Positions 17,430 to 26,051 are shown, numbered from the stretch's first letter. The stretch is 64,000 nt of DNA from CAYJLF01 sp964371055 (GCA_964371055.1 CAYJLF010000008.1:1-64000), one strand, 5' to 3'. Made by a program: numbers and translations. Notes: generated by a model not told the origin, from the letters alone.

Positions 17430-18800
17430 TCAGGGGCCGGTGCGGAGGGCGCGATGGGAGGCCTGGAAGATCTCCAGCGTCGTCATATTCTGGACGAAGA
17501 CGACGAGACCCATATGCGCCTCGGACCAGACCGAACCGATCGGCGAGCCCGGCACCGGCTTGCGACGATCCCAGCCGAGTGCGAAGGCAGGCTCGAGATC
17601 GGCATAGTCGCCGCTCGACGCGAGGCCGAGTGTTCCCAAAGAACCGAGCAGCTGGAACTCCCGTACATTGTGCCGGAACTCCTGGTTCGGTCCCTCGATG
17701 CCGATCGTTCGCAGATCATCCTTGTAGACCGCGGCCCAGACCTTCAGGGAGGTGTCGGTCGCCGCCTCGGTCAGCATCAGGCGGACGCGTCCGGTGGCCG
17801 CGACTTCGGGCTCAAGGTCGGCCGCGCTCCAGTGGAACGCGAACGGGCTTGGCAACTGCTTGACCTGTTCGACCGACGCGCGGTAGATCTCGGCGATGGC
17901 GGGGGCGTCGAGCCCGCCCGCGCCGCGATGCAGGATCGTTCCACCGATGATCGCCGCAGGGATGCCGAGCCGTTCCTGGTCGCCGTAGAGGGCGTTGCGA
18001 GCCAGCGTGGTCGGAGTCGCAAGGGAGTCGCGCCCGCCCCAACGGGTGTGCACCTGCAGGCCGATGTACCCCTGCGCCGGCCCGAGCGCTTCCCACAGGA
18101 GGGTGGCGGCGGCATCGGCCGGGGCGCAGTTCGGGCAGTAGGTGGCGGTGAAGATCTCCAGGAGCGCGGTCCGCGGGTGGATCTCTGGGGCCAGGTTGAA
18201 CTCGGCGCGGACCGGTTCCGTGCCGACGATGACGGTCTGGATCGTGTCCGCGCCGGGGGCCGCTTCCGCCCCGAGCAGCGAGACGCTGACGGTGTGGCTC
18301 CCCGGTTCGATACAGGCGAGGGTGGCGGGGGTGACCCGTCCGGTCGGCGCCCCGTCGAGACGGATGACGGCTCCCCGGAGGTTCGACACCACTTCGATCG
18401 CCGAACCGGGTTCGACCGACCACTGGGCGACGGCGCGACCGCCCCTCGGAATCGTCACTTCCAGCGAGGCCTCCGGGCCGATGCGGGCACACTCCTTCGC
18501 GGCGGTCAGGACGACCGTCCCGGCCGGCAGGATGAATTCATGGCGGGAGGTGGTGGCGGCCGCGATCAGCACCGAGTCACTCGCGTCGCCTCCCGCCATC
18601 GTCACGCGGGTCTCGTCGTATCCGCCGGCAGTCGGAGAGGTGAGGATCACTTCGAGGACGCCCGAACTCGGCGCGGTGAGATCGTCCTGGCACCCGCCGA
18701 TCCCGGCAGCCGCGGCCAGGGCGGCGAGAAGGCCGGTCCGCCAGAGGATCGAACGGAAGAGCCGGCTTCGAGAGCCGCTAGAACGTCGTGAGCAGTTCAA
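17430..18800 (-). CDS. PEGA / Omp28-like thioredoxin-fold lipoprotein
   Basis: 456 residues starting at TTG 18800, strongly supported by GAAGGAGG at 18806-18813 on this strand; no other start codon precedes the signal peptide. The hydrophobic core ends in GIGGCQDD, a lipobox. Residues about 130-205 contain a PEGA-type module (VSNLRGAVIRLDGAPTGRVT, IEPGSHTVSVSL). From about residue 215 the thioredoxin-fold part starts with ALLEIFTATYCPNCAPAD, giving a CPNC redox pair, as in Omp28-related proteins of Bacteroidota. The C-terminal half (LKVWAAVYKDDLRT, HNVREFQLLG, VVFVQNMTTLEIFQA) fits the Omp28 family. It overlaps the upstream barrel gene by 23 bases and shares its operon with a TlpA-type protein, so an extracytoplasmic thiol-redox role is inferred. 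Confidence 0.72.
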   Translation of the reverse strand: MNCSRRSSGSRSRLFRSILWRTGLLAALAAAAGIGGCQDDLTAPSSGVLEVILTSPTAGGYDETRVTMAGGDASDSVLIAAATTSRHEFILPAGTVVLTAAKECARIGPEASLEVTIPRGGRAVAQWSVEPGSAIEVVSNLRGAVIRLDGAPTGRVTPATLACIEPGSHTVSVSLLGAEAAPGADTIQTVIVGTEPVRAEFNLAPEIHPRTALLEIFTATYCPNCAPADAAATLLWEALGPAQGYIGLQVHTRWGGRDSLATPTTLARNALYGDQERLGIPAAIIGGTILHRGAGGLDAPAIAEIYRASVEQVKQLPSPFAFHWSAADLEPEVAATGRVRLMLTEAATDTSLKVWAAVYKDDLRTIGIEGPNQEFRHNVREFQLLGSLGTLGLASSGDYADLEPAFALGWDRRKPVPGSPIGSVWSEAHMGLVVFVQNMTTLEIFQASHRALRTGP

Positions 18801-20361
18801 AACGTCCTCCTTCGAACTTGTCGACGAGCCGGCAGACGCCGCCGGAGCAGACCTGTCCGCCCCGCAGCCGGCCGCCTCCCAGGAGAAGTTGATGGCGATC
18901 GCCGAGTCGGATGTTCCACTCCGCCCAGAGCCATTGGTCCCGGTCCTGACGGTCGTCGTCGGTGGTTTCGCCGGTGATCGCCCACGACATGCCCGAGGCG
19001 TTGGAGATCGTCAGGCTGACCACCGTCTCGCGGTACTCGAGCGGCCACTCGTGGGATGCCGTGGAGAGCTTCCGCTCCTGGGTCTCCTGCGACTCGCCGG
19101 AGAGGTCGAGCGTCCACCCGCGGCCCAGCGGCGCCACGCAGGTGCCGCCCCAGGTGATCCGCTCGAAGAAGAGGCGATCGACCCCTTCGACGAAGGTTTC
19201 TTCCGATTCGGCCCCGCGGAGAATCAACTCGACGCTGCCGAGCCATTGCTCGATGTCCCCGTAGACCTCCCACGATCCAAGGCCGGTGTGGCGGCCGAGC
19301 GTGCGGCTGTAAGCGCCGGTCAGGCGGCTATGATCGCGCAGGCTCAAGTACCCCTCGAGCAGGCCGCCGCGTTCGTCCGCGGGGAAGATGTTCGGCGTGT
19401 GGCCGCCGCGGTTGAGCAGGGTGGTCGCGTGCTGCCGGGCGCAGGGAGGAACCAGGACGAAGGCCCGGTTGTCGATCGTCGGCAGGTCGTAGCGCAGCAG
19501 GTCCTTGTATTCGCCGACCAGCTGCAGCCGGCCGAGGTAGAGATTGGCCGAAGCGTATCCGGCATGACCCTGCGGCATCCCGGCATCTTCGCCGACCGCG
19601 CCGCGGCGGTCGCGCATGACATACTCGCCGTAGAGATCCGCAAAGGAGCCCAGGCGCCCCTGTCCGGATCCCCCGAAGAGACGGTCGCCCCCGGTGCGCG
19701 ATCCGCCGGTGCCCTGCGGATAATCGGCCCAGGTCCCGGTCACCCCGATTTCGGGGGCGAACGAGGCGAGGGCGCGGCCGAGCGCACCCGGCAGAAGGGT
19801 AGATCCTTCGTCTCCCTCGAACGGGCGAACCGCCGCGCGCGCTCCCTTCAGGACGACCCCAGCCTCCCCGTGGGAGTTCGTGCCGCCGATGATTTCGAAG
19901 TCGGCGCGTCCGAGCGTCGCCTTGCCCCAGGCGCCGTCGAGGACGTTGTCGAAATCGATCGTCTGGTCTTCGAAGATCGAGAGCGCGAGCCCGCGGCCGA
20001 ACGTGGCGTAGACGTCGCCGGCGCGAACCGCGAAGCGATCGGTCGTGGCCTCGATCCAGCGCTTGCGGAGCCCCTGCTGCTGCGGGCCGAAGTCGTTCGG
20101 ATCGAGCCTTTGCGCGTCCGACGGCGAGTGGCTCAGGAAGGTGCCCCCGATCGCGTAGGGGCCCCGGGCGACCCGGGCATCGAGCCGGTTGTCGAGCACC
20201 GTCTCGCGATCTTCGGTGTTGTACCAACCTTCCATCTGGTTGGCGATCTGGTAGGTCGTCTCTCCCGCCTCCTGCCCCCAGGCCGGGCCGGCCGGGAGCA
20301 GAGTCGTCCACCCCAGGGCCGCCAGGGCGAAGCCGCCGGCGACCGTCCCCTTGCTCCGCAT
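18778..20361 (-). CDS. DUF6029-like outer-membrane beta-barrel protein
   Basis: 527 residues from the ATG at 20361, which has GGAGGGG five bases upstream and overlaps the previous stop; GTG 20364 is a second possible start. The signal peptide (VAGGFALAALGWTTLLPAGPAWG) is followed by YQIANQMEGWYNTED and LDARVARGPYAIGGTF, matching the start of DUF6029 proteins, known mainly in Bacteroidota. The next parts (RWIEATTDRFAVRAGDVYATFGRGLALSIFED) describe the 'GD.Y.sfGrGl.L' pattern typical of that family. Long alternating-strand stretches end in GGRFELLTTF, with terminal Phe. No substrate is known. It lies between TlpA- and Omp28-type thioredoxin-fold proteins. Confidence 0.62.
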   Translation of the reverse strand: MRSKGTVAGGFALAALGWTTLLPAGPAWGQEAGETTYQIANQMEGWYNTEDRETVLDNRLDARVARGPYAIGGTFLSHSPSDAQRLDPNDFGPQQQGLRKRWIEATTDRFAVRAGDVYATFGRGLALSIFEDQTIDFDNVLDGAWGKATLGRADFEIIGGTNSHGEAGVVLKGARAAVRPFEGDEGSTLLPGALGRALASFAPEIGVTGTWADYPQGTGGSRTGGDRLFGGSGQGRLGSFADLYGEYVMRDRRGAVGEDAGMPQGHAGYASANLYLGRLQLVGEYKDLLRYDLPTIDNRAFVLVPPCARQHATTLLNRGGHTPNIFPADERGGLLEGYLSLRDHSRLTGAYSRTLGRHTGLGSWEVYGDIEQWLGSVELILRGAESEETFVEGVDRLFFERITWGGTCVAPLGRGWTLDLSGESQETQERKLSTASHEWPLEYRETVVSLTISNASGMSWAITGETTDDDRQDRDQWLWAEWNIRLGDRHQLLLGGGRLRGGQVCSGGVCRLVDKFEGGRFELLTTF

Positions 20362-20954
20362 CACTTCCCCTCCGTGCCGCCTCCCAGAAGCGCGATGACC
20401 TTCGCCTCGAGTTCCTTCTCGTCACCGGGGTTGAACCCCAGCGTGTACTTTACGATGGAACCGTCCGGTGCGATCAGGACCGTCGTCGGGTAGTTGCGGA
20501 CGTTGTAGAGGTTGCCGAGCTTGCGGGTGGGGTCGGGGAGGTTGACGAACTTGAACCCCTTCGACTGAATCGTCGGCTTGACCTTCGACGCGCTCTTCTG
20601 GTCATCGGACGGGATGCCGACCAGGGTGAATCCCTTCTCCTTGTGCCGCAGCCAGACATCCTGCAGCTTCGGCATCTCGAGCATGCAGGGTTTGCACCAG
20701 GTGGTCCAGAAGTCGAGCAGGACCGGTCCCTGCTTCAAGAGCTCGCTCAGCCGATAGGTCTTTCCATCGATCCCGACGGCTGTGAAGTCGGGCGCGGTCG
20801 TGAGGGACGACGCCGGCTTCTGCTCGCGCGGGACGGTCTCCTTGTCTTCGGCGCGAGCGGCGGAGTAAGGGACCACCAGGGCGGCCACCAGAAGCCACGC
20901 TGCCGCGACGCTCTGGGGCGTCCGGCCGCAACGATCAATCCAGGATGAGCGCAT
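20361..20954 (-). CDS. TlpA-family periplasmic thioredoxin-like protein
   Basis: 197 residues starting at ATG 20954, chosen because GAGGGAG sits six bases upstream and a signal peptide follows (SVAAAWLLVAALVVPYSAARA); the frame can be extended upstream to 21038, but that adds only an uncharacteristic stretch. The mature domain begins APDFTAVGIDGKTYRLSEL and carries WCKPC in FWTTWCKPCMLEMPKL, the CxxC redox site of TlpA/ResA proteins. The cis-proline segment is NYPTTVLIAPDGSIV. Proteins of this kind reduce disulfides in exported proteins or cytochrome c apoproteins. It is the first gene of the minus-strand operon ending in ligA, with a candidate promoter at 21012-21040. Confidence 0.88.
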   Translation of the reverse strand: MRSSWIDRCGRTPQSVAAAWLLVAALVVPYSAARAEDKETVPREQKPASSLTTAPDFTAVGIDGKTYRLSELLKQGPVLLDFWTTWCKPCMLEMPKLQDVWLRHKEKGFTLVGIPSDDQKSASKVKPTIQSKGFKFVNLPDPTRKLGNLYNVRNYPTTVLIAPDGSIVKYTLGFNPGDEKELEAKVIALLGGGTEGK

Positions 20955-21011
20955 CGACCACTCCCTCTTGATGGATGGACCATGAAGGCCGCGCGAGCGG
21001 CGGTTCGCTCC

Positions 21012-21040
21012 ACGATAGCCGATCGGGAGAGCCGCCACAA
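21012..21040 (-). promoter_or_regulatory. Candidate sigma-70 promoter for the TlpA operon
   Basis: On the minus strand TTGTGG (21035-21040) and TATCGT (21012-21017) are separated by 17 bases. The spacing is ideal and the -10 is fair, but the -35 is weak. It would give a leader of about 50 bases before ATG 20954. Confidence 0.4.
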
Positions 21041-21129
21041 TTGCTGGCGCGACGGATCAGGTAGACTGTTTGGAGACCCGGTCCGGCGCTCGCGACGGAA
21101 CGCGCGCCCGGCGGTGGGGGGGAAAGACC

Positions 21130-22194
21130 ATGGATCGTCCCGAGATCCGGCCGGTTCCCGGCCGGTCCGCAGATCCGTTCGCGATCCGGGAGCGGATCCG
21201 CGCCGCGGGCCTCGGCCTGGGGTTCTCCCGCGTCGGTTTCGCCGCCGCGGTACCGGGGGCCGAGATGGACCGCCTGCGGACCTGGCTCGATCGGGGCTAC
21301 CACGGTGGCATGGCCTGGATGGCGCGCGACGTCGACGGGCGGGGCGACCCGGAGCGCATCCTGCCGGGTGCCCGCTCGGTCGTGGTCGTCTCGATGCGGT
21401 ACCGGCATCCCGACCCGCCGCGACCGGAGGCCGCGCCCCGCATCTCTTGCTACGCCTGGGGAGATGACTACCACGAGGTGCTCGGGGCGCGGCTGCGCGC
21501 CCTGGAAGTGGGCCTCCGCGCCGAACATGAACGCACCCTGGCCGAGCAGGCGGTGACACCGTCGATCGAGGAGCCGGTCGGCGAGCGGTTCGGTGCGTCC
21601 TTTCCGGCGGAGCTTCGCACGCGCCTCGCCTGCGACACCTCCCCGGTGATGGACAAGGCGTGGGCCGAGGCCGCCGGGATCGGCTGGCTCGGCAAGAACG
21701 CCTGTCTGATTCATCCGCGGGAGGGATCCTGGTTCTTCCTGGGAGAGATCTTCACGAATCTCCCGCTCCCGCCCGACGCGCCGGTCGAGGATCGCTGCGG
21801 GACCTGCCGGCGGTGCATCGATGCCTGTCCGACCGACGCTCTCGTGGAGCCGTACGTCCTCGACGCGCGCCGCTGCATCTCGTATCTCACGATCGAGCAT
21901 CGCGGCGACTTTGGCGCGGAGGAACGGGCCGCGCTGGGAGAGTGGCTGGTCGGCTGCGACATCTGCCAGGAAGTCTGTCCGTGGAATCGACAGAGCCCCC
22001 TCTCGGACGAGCCGCGCTTTGCGCCCCGCGCCGGCCTGGTCGAGCGGACCGCGGCCGAGTGGCGCGACCTGGACGACGAGCATTACCGCGAGGCGGTGCG
22101 CGGGACCGCGATCACGCGGGTGAAGCCGGGGATGATGCGGCGGAACGCCGGGGCGGTGATCGAGAATCGGAAAGAGGGGGACGTCGACGGGTAG
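21130..22194 (+). CDS. queG: Epoxyqueuosine reductase QueG
   Basis: 354 residues starting at ATG 21130, behind a G-rich, GGGGGGAAAG-type ribosome-binding site. QueG reduces epoxyqueuosine to queuosine in tRNA using cobalamin and two 4Fe-4S clusters. The N-terminal domain has GLGFSRVGFAAA, RTWLDRGYHGGMAWMARD and PGARSVVVVSMRY, all family landmarks. The catalytic/cobalamin region holds CDTSPVMDKAWAEAAGIGWL and GKNACLIHPREGSWFFLGEI. The iron-sulfur ligands are in CGTCRRCIDACPTDAL and CDICQEVCPWN. The length fits the family. It stands alone between a divergent TlpA gene and the NifU-type gene. The -10-like TAGACT at 21062-21067 has no well-spaced -35. Confidence 0.95.
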   Translation: MDRPEIRPVPGRSADPFAIRERIRAAGLGLGFSRVGFAAAVPGAEMDRLRTWLDRGYHGGMAWMARDVDGRGDPERILPGARSVVVVSMRYRHPDPPRPEAAPRISCYAWGDDYHEVLGARLRALEVGLRAEHERTLAEQAVTPSIEEPVGERFGASFPAELRTRLACDTSPVMDKAWAEAAGIGWLGKNACLIHPREGSWFFLGEIFTNLPLPPDAPVEDRCGTCRRCIDACPTDALVEPYVLDARRCISYLTIEHRGDFGAEERAALGEWLVGCDICQEVCPWNRQSPLSDEPRFAPRAGLVERTAAEWRDLDDEHYREAVRGTAITRVKPGMMRRNAGAVIENRKEGDVDG

Positions 22195-22283
22195 CGCCGC
22201 TGGGGATGGGCGCCCTGCTCCCGGTTGTACGGCGGTCACCTCTGGTCACGGCTTGGCCCGAGCCGTTTGTTTCCCCCCGCGAC

Positions 22284-22313
22284 TTGACATCGCCGCTCGC
22301 CGGTCGGTACCTT
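22284..22313 (+). promoter_or_regulatory. Sigma-70 promoter for the NifU-type gene and phoBR
   Basis: A perfect TTGACA at 22284-22289 is followed, after 18 bases, by TACCTT at 22308-22313. The predicted start of transcription lies near 22320, giving a leader of about 60 bases before ATG 22379. It is the only good promoter in the gap after queG. Confidence 0.7.
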
Positions 22314-22378
22314 CGTGCGGTGGATGCGCGGGCCCCAGCCGCTGAACGCAGGTTTCCCCCCGAGGAGTGGGATCGAAC

Positions 22379-22603
22379 ATGGACAAGGATACGGTCGAGA
22401 AGACGCTGGACGAGCGGATCCGTCCCGCCATCATGATGGACGGCGGCAACATCGAGGTCGTCGACGTCAAGGAGAACAAGGTCTACGTCAAGTTGGTCGG
22501 AGCCTGCGGCACCTGCCCCAGCTCTCAGCTCACGCTCCGCATGGGCGTCGAGCGGGTCCTGCGGGAGCGGTTTCCGGAGATGGAGGCGCTGATCAGTCTG
22601 TGA
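22379..22603 (+). CDS. NifU C-terminal-domain (Nfu-type) iron-sulfur scaffold protein
   Basis: 74 residues from ATG 22379, with GAGGAG at 22362-22367; an in-frame GTG at 22367 is too close to that site. The protein is a single NifU C-terminal domain: VEKTLDERIRPAIMMDGGN, then VKLVGACGTCPSSQLTLR, holding the CxxC cysteines that bind a labile 4Fe-4S cluster, then VERVLRERFPEM. Such small Nfu proteins deliver clusters to apoproteins. Fe-S enzymes nearby (QueG, endonuclease III, ETF-QO) would be clients, though that is general to the cell. It shares a promoter with the two-component genes that follow 56 bases later. Confidence 0.92.
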   Translation: MDKDTVEKTLDERIRPAIMMDGGNIEVVDVKENKVYVKLVGACGTCPSSQLTLRMGVERVLRERFPEMEALISL

Positions 22604-22659
22604 GTCCAGGCACCGTCCCGGGGTGTGGGGGCTCGCGCCGGGCCGGGGAGGTGCAGATC

Positions 22660-23394
22660 GTGGCTCATCCTTCCGCCGCCCGTCAGAAGGCGGCCCGCGC
22701 TCCGACGCGGCCGGTCGTGCTGGTCGTCGAAGACGAGCGCGACATCGTCGAACTCCTGCAGTACAACCTCGAGAAAGACCGCTACCAGGTGCTGGTGGCG
22801 CCGAGCGGCGAAGCGGCCCTCGACCTCCTCGAGCGCCAGGCGGTCGATCTCGTCATCCTCGACCTGATGCTCCCCGGAATCGACGGCTTCGAAGTGAGCC
22901 GTCGGATGCGGGCGGAGGCGCGCACCAGCCGGATTCCCATCCTGATGCTGACGGCCCGGGCCGAGGAAGTCGACATCGTGACCGGCCTGGAGCTCGGTGC
23001 CGAGGACTATGTCACCAAGCCCTTCTCTCCGCGCGTGCTCATGGCCCGCGTCCGGACGATCCTGCGCCGCCGGGAAGGATCCGAAGAGCCGCCGCCCCGC
23101 ACCCTCCGTCACGGTGAGCTGGAGATCGACTCCGGGCGCCACGAGGTCAGAGTCGGCGGCGTCTCGATCCCTCTGACTTTGACCGAGTTCAAGCTCCTGC
23201 TGCAGCTGGCCGGCCGCCCCGGGTGGGTCTTCACCCGCGATCAATTGCTCGATGCGGTGCAGGGCCCGGAGTCGTATGTGCTCGATCGCACGGTCGATGT
23301 CCATGTCGGTTCGCTGCGGCGCAAGCTGGGCGAGTTCGGGCATCGGATCGAGACGGTTCGCGGGGTCGGCTACAAGCTGAGCGACCTCCCCTGA
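22660..23394 (+). CDS. phoB: PhoB-type response regulator (OmpR family)
   Basis: 244 residues from GTG 22660, eight bases after a GGAGG; the longer open frame reaching 22315 overlaps the Nfu gene and is not needed. After a short basic extension the receiver domain begins VVLVVEDERDIVELL, with the phosphorylated Asp68 in VILDLMLPGIDG and the conserved Lys in YVTKPFSPRVL. The C-terminal winged-helix domain shows LTLTEFKLLLQLAGRPGWVF, LDRTVDVHVGSLRRKLG and TVRGVGYKL, the OmpR/PhoB DNA-binding signature. The paired kinase starts 4 bases downstream of the stop. The pair resembles PhoB/PhoR of phosphate control, but no pst or phoU gene is in view, so the signal is unproven. Confidence 0.9.
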   Translation: MAHPSAARQKAARAPTRPVVLVVEDERDIVELLQYNLEKDRYQVLVAPSGEAALDLLERQAVDLVILDLMLPGIDGFEVSRRMRAEARTSRIPILMLTARAEEVDIVTGLELGAEDYVTKPFSPRVLMARVRTILRRREGSEEPPPRTLRHGELEIDSGRHEVRVGGVSIPLTLTEFKLLLQLAGRPGWVFTRDQLLDAVQGPESYVLDRTVDVHVGSLRRKLGEFGHRIETVRGVGYKLSDLP

Positions 23395-23398
23395 TCCG

Positions 23399-25192
23399 AT
23401 GCCGAACCCGACTGTCCTCCGGCTGTGGCGTCGGCTCTACCTTCTGCCGTCGATCGCGTGGGCGCTGAGCGGTCTCTTCCTCGTCGTCACCGATTGCCAG
23501 CTCGACCTGGCGCTTCGACGCCAGCGGGCGGACGACTTCCGCCGTGAATCGGGTCGCGTCTCACGCCTCCTGGTCGCGAGCGACGCCGGCGATGCCGCCC
23601 GGTACCTCGATGCGCTCTTCGCCTATCGCCTCCCGGGGGACCGGCTGCAGCTGATCGACGGGAGTCAGCGGCTCCTGGCGGACACCGACCGCGACTCGGT
23701 CCTCTGGTTGCAACGTCCGGGGCACGCCGCGCGGGCCGTCGCGCGCTGGGCGGCGGGGCAGAGGCCCGAGGTGGACCGGGCCATCGTGGACGAGGATCTG
23801 CGGTGCGAGTTCCTGGGCCGGATATCGGGGGAGCCGGACCCTCTGCGCGTGATCTGGACGCGAAGCGCGCCCCGGTCACCGTTCGGCGGACCGCTGCAGC
23901 GCGCGCTCATCCTCGGCTGGCTGGGTTTCGGCTTCCTGCTCGTCTGGTCGGGTTGGCGCGGCGTGACCCGGTTCGAACGATCGGTCGCCGCGCTGCGGCG
24001 GATGATCCGAACGATTGATCAGCGCCCGCTCGGTGAGCCGGGCCCGATCTCGGAGTCCGACCCGGTCGAGCCGTCGGGCGGCGAAGACGATCTCGACCTC
24101 GCCTACGACCTGGCGGGCGTCCGGCGACGGATGACCCGCGAACTGGCGATCGTGCGCGAGGAGAGCCGGCAACGGGATGCGATCAACGAGCGGATGCCCG
24201 AGGGGCTCCTGGCGATCGACGGGAAACGCCGCATCATCCTGGTCAACGCCGCGGCGCGGCGCCTGTTGGGAATGGCGGAGATCCCTCCGGAGGGCGCCCG
24301 GCTGGTGGAGGTCGTCCGGATCAGCGCCCTGCACCGTTTCGTGGAGGCGCGGCTGGCGGGGCACGACCCTCCCGAGACCGACCTCGAGACGGACGGGGGC
24401 CGGCGCACCCTTCGCGTCCAGGCGACCACGCTGACCGATCCGGAGGGGGCGCCGCGCGGCCTGGTGCTGCTTCTGACCGACACCACCGCCGTGCGTCGCC
24501 TGGAGCAGATCCGGAAGGACTTCGTCGACAACGTGAGCCATGAGCTCAAGACGCCGCTGACGACGTTGCGAGGCTACGTCGAGACGCTCCTGGACGGCGC
24601 CCACGACGACGCGCGCACCCGCGTCCAGTTCCTTCGGATCATGCACCAGAACGCCGAGCGGATGCACCGGATCGTCGAGGACCTGCTCAACCTCTCCCGG
24701 ATCGAGTCGCAGGGACGGCAGATCGAGCGCCATCCGATCCGCATTCCGGAATTGGCGGCGCGGGTCATCGAAGAGAAACGGCCGGACGCCGAGGCGCAGA
24801 ACGTGCGGCTGGTCTTCCGGGATGAGTGCGGCCCGGTGCCGTTCCGCGGCAACGCCTTCATGCTGGAACGGGCGCTGTCGAATCTGATCGACAATGCCAT
24901 CAAGTATGGCGGGCAGGGACACGAGGTCCTGCTTCGGGGCTGGCGGGAGGGGGCGCAACTCATCCTGGAAGTCCGCGACGAAGGCGCCGGGATCGCGGAG
25001 CAGCATCTTCCGCGTCTGTTCGAGCGCTTCTACCGGGTCGACCGCGGGCGCTCCCGAGAGTTGGGAGGGACCGGGCTCGGGCTGGCGATCGTCAAGCATG
25101 TGGCGCTCGCCCACGGGGGCGAGGCGACGGTGGCGAGCGAGCCGGGTCGCGGTTCGGTCTTCACTCTGGCCCTCCCCTGGGTCGACGCCTGA
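23399..25192 (+). CDS. phoR: PhoR-type membrane sensor histidine kinase
   Basis: 597 residues. A first membrane segment lies near residues 15-30 (SIAWALSGLFLVVT) and a second near 165-185 (ILGWLGFGFLLVWSG), enclosing an extracytoplasmic sensor of about 130 residues. A PAS domain follows (INERMPEGLLAIDGKRRIIL, LVNAAARRLLGM). The dimerisation domain has FVDNVSHELKTPLTTLRGYV, with the phospho-accepting His381. The ATPase domain carries the N box (LSNLIDNAIKYG), G1 (EVRDEGAGI) and G2 (GGTGLGLAIVKHVALAHGG). This TM-TM-PAS-HisKA-HATPase order is that of PhoR. It is co-transcribed with the regulator upstream and converges on the endonuclease III gene, 9 bases away. Confidence 0.9.
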   Translation: MPNPTVLRLWRRLYLLPSIAWALSGLFLVVTDCQLDLALRRQRADDFRRESGRVSRLLVASDAGDAARYLDALFAYRLPGDRLQLIDGSQRLLADTDRDSVLWLQRPGHAARAVARWAAGQRPEVDRAIVDEDLRCEFLGRISGEPDPLRVIWTRSAPRSPFGGPLQRALILGWLGFGFLLVWSGWRGVTRFERSVAALRRMIRTIDQRPLGEPGPISESDPVEPSGGEDDLDLAYDLAGVRRRMTRELAIVREESRQRDAINERMPEGLLAIDGKRRIILVNAAARRLLGMAEIPPEGARLVEVVRISALHRFVEARLAGHDPPETDLETDGGRRTLRVQATTLTDPEGAPRGLVLLLTDTTAVRRLEQIRKDFVDNVSHELKTPLTTLRGYVETLLDGAHDDARTRVQFLRIMHQNAERMHRIVEDLLNLSRIESQGRQIERHPIRIPELAARVIEEKRPDAEAQNVRLVFRDECGPVPFRGNAFMLERALSNLIDNAIKYGGQGHEVLLRGWREGAQLILEVRDEGAGIAEQHLPRLFERFYRVDRGRSRELGGTGLGLAIVKHVALAHGGEATVASEPGRGSVFTLALPWVDA

Positions 25193-25201
25193 CCTTCGCG
25201 G

Positions 25202-25966
25202 TCAGCCCGCGCCCGACGCGGCGGGATAGGGGCACTCGGCGAAGAGGGGACACCGCTCGCAGGCCGGGCGCCGCGCGATGCAGCAGGCGCGACCGTGGTG
25301 GATCAGAAGGTGTGACAACCGGGTCCAGTCACGACGCGGGAAGAGCGGCATGAGCGCGAACTCGATCTTGACCGGATCGGTCGCGGCAGTCAGCCCGAGG
25401 CGTCCGGAAAGACGCTGCACGTGCGTGTCGACCGTGATGCCGGGGACACCGAACGCCTCGCCCAGGACCACATTCGCTGTCTTCCGTCCGGCGCCGGGGA
25501 GGCGAAGCAGCTCCTCCATCGTGCGCGGCATCTCTCCGCCGAACTCCTCGACCAGGACGCGGCAGGCTCCCAGGATGCTCTTCGCCTTGGCCCGGTAGAA
25601 ACCGGTGGGACGGATCATGGTCTCGAGCTCTGCGGGACCCAGAGCGAGGTAGTCCTCCGGTCGCCGGCAGCGGGCGAAGAGCGCGGGGGTCACCTGGTTG
25701 ACGCGTTCGTCGGTGCATTGGGCGGAGAGGACGGTGGCGACGAACAACTCGAGCGGGTTCTGGTGACGGAGGGCGCAGGCCGCCTCGGGATAGGCGCGCT
25801 TCAAGCCGGAGAGGCCCGGGGGGGCCCGGGCCACGCGCTCTTTGGGGGCACGGGCGGCCCCCCCCCGGGCGGCCCCGCCCGGGGGGGACGACTGCACCTG
25901 GGCAGGCGGCCTCCGGTCCGCGCGGGTCGTGGTCGTCCGCCTGATCTTCGATCTCTCCTCTGCCAT
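25202..25966 (-). CDS. nth: Endonuclease III (DNA glycosylase/AP lyase) with a low-complexity N-terminal extension
   Basis: 254 residues from ATG 25966, which has GGGGAGG just upstream on this strand. The enzyme removes oxidised pyrimidines from DNA. From about residue 50 the sequence is standard: NPLELFVATVLSAQCTDERV, the helix-hairpin-helix LPGAGRKTANVVL with the catalytic Lys, and VDTHVQRLSGRLGL with the catalytic Asp. The C-terminal cluster ligands C-x6-C-x2-C-x5-C are in CIARRPACERCPLFAEC. The first 45 residues are Arg/Ala/Pro-rich and encoded by long C and G runs (25858-25866 and 25881-25887), absent from the E. coli enzyme. An internal start downstream of this stretch cannot be excluded. 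Confidence 0.93.
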   Translation of the reverse strand: MAEERSKIRRTTTTRADRRPPAQVQSSPPGGAARGGAARAPKERVARAPPGLSGLKRAYPEAACALRHQNPLELFVATVLSAQCTDERVNQVTPALFARCRRPEDYLALGPAELETMIRPTGFYRAKAKSILGACRVLVEEFGGEMPRTMEELLRLPGAGRKTANVVLGEAFGVPGITVDTHVQRLSGRLGLTAATDPVKIEFALMPLFPRRDWTRLSHLLIHHGRACCIARRPACERCPLFAECPYPAASGAG

Positions 25967-26051
25967 CCTTCCTCCCCTGGCTCACCCGGCTCCCCGGCGA
26001 TCCTGCCCGAAGCGCGCTCCCGGCGCCACCCCGACCCGATTCCCGCGATCC

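Noticed and set aside
15765..18791. A 1008-codon plus-strand open frame opposite ligA and the Omp28-type gene
   Set aside because: Shadow of real minus-strand genes; no ribosome-binding site, no family features, Asp/Arg/His-rich composition.
22315..22659. Upstream extension of the PhoB frame
   Set aside because: It overlaps the Nfu-type gene in another frame, has no family similarity, and GTG 22660 has a properly spaced ribosome-binding site.
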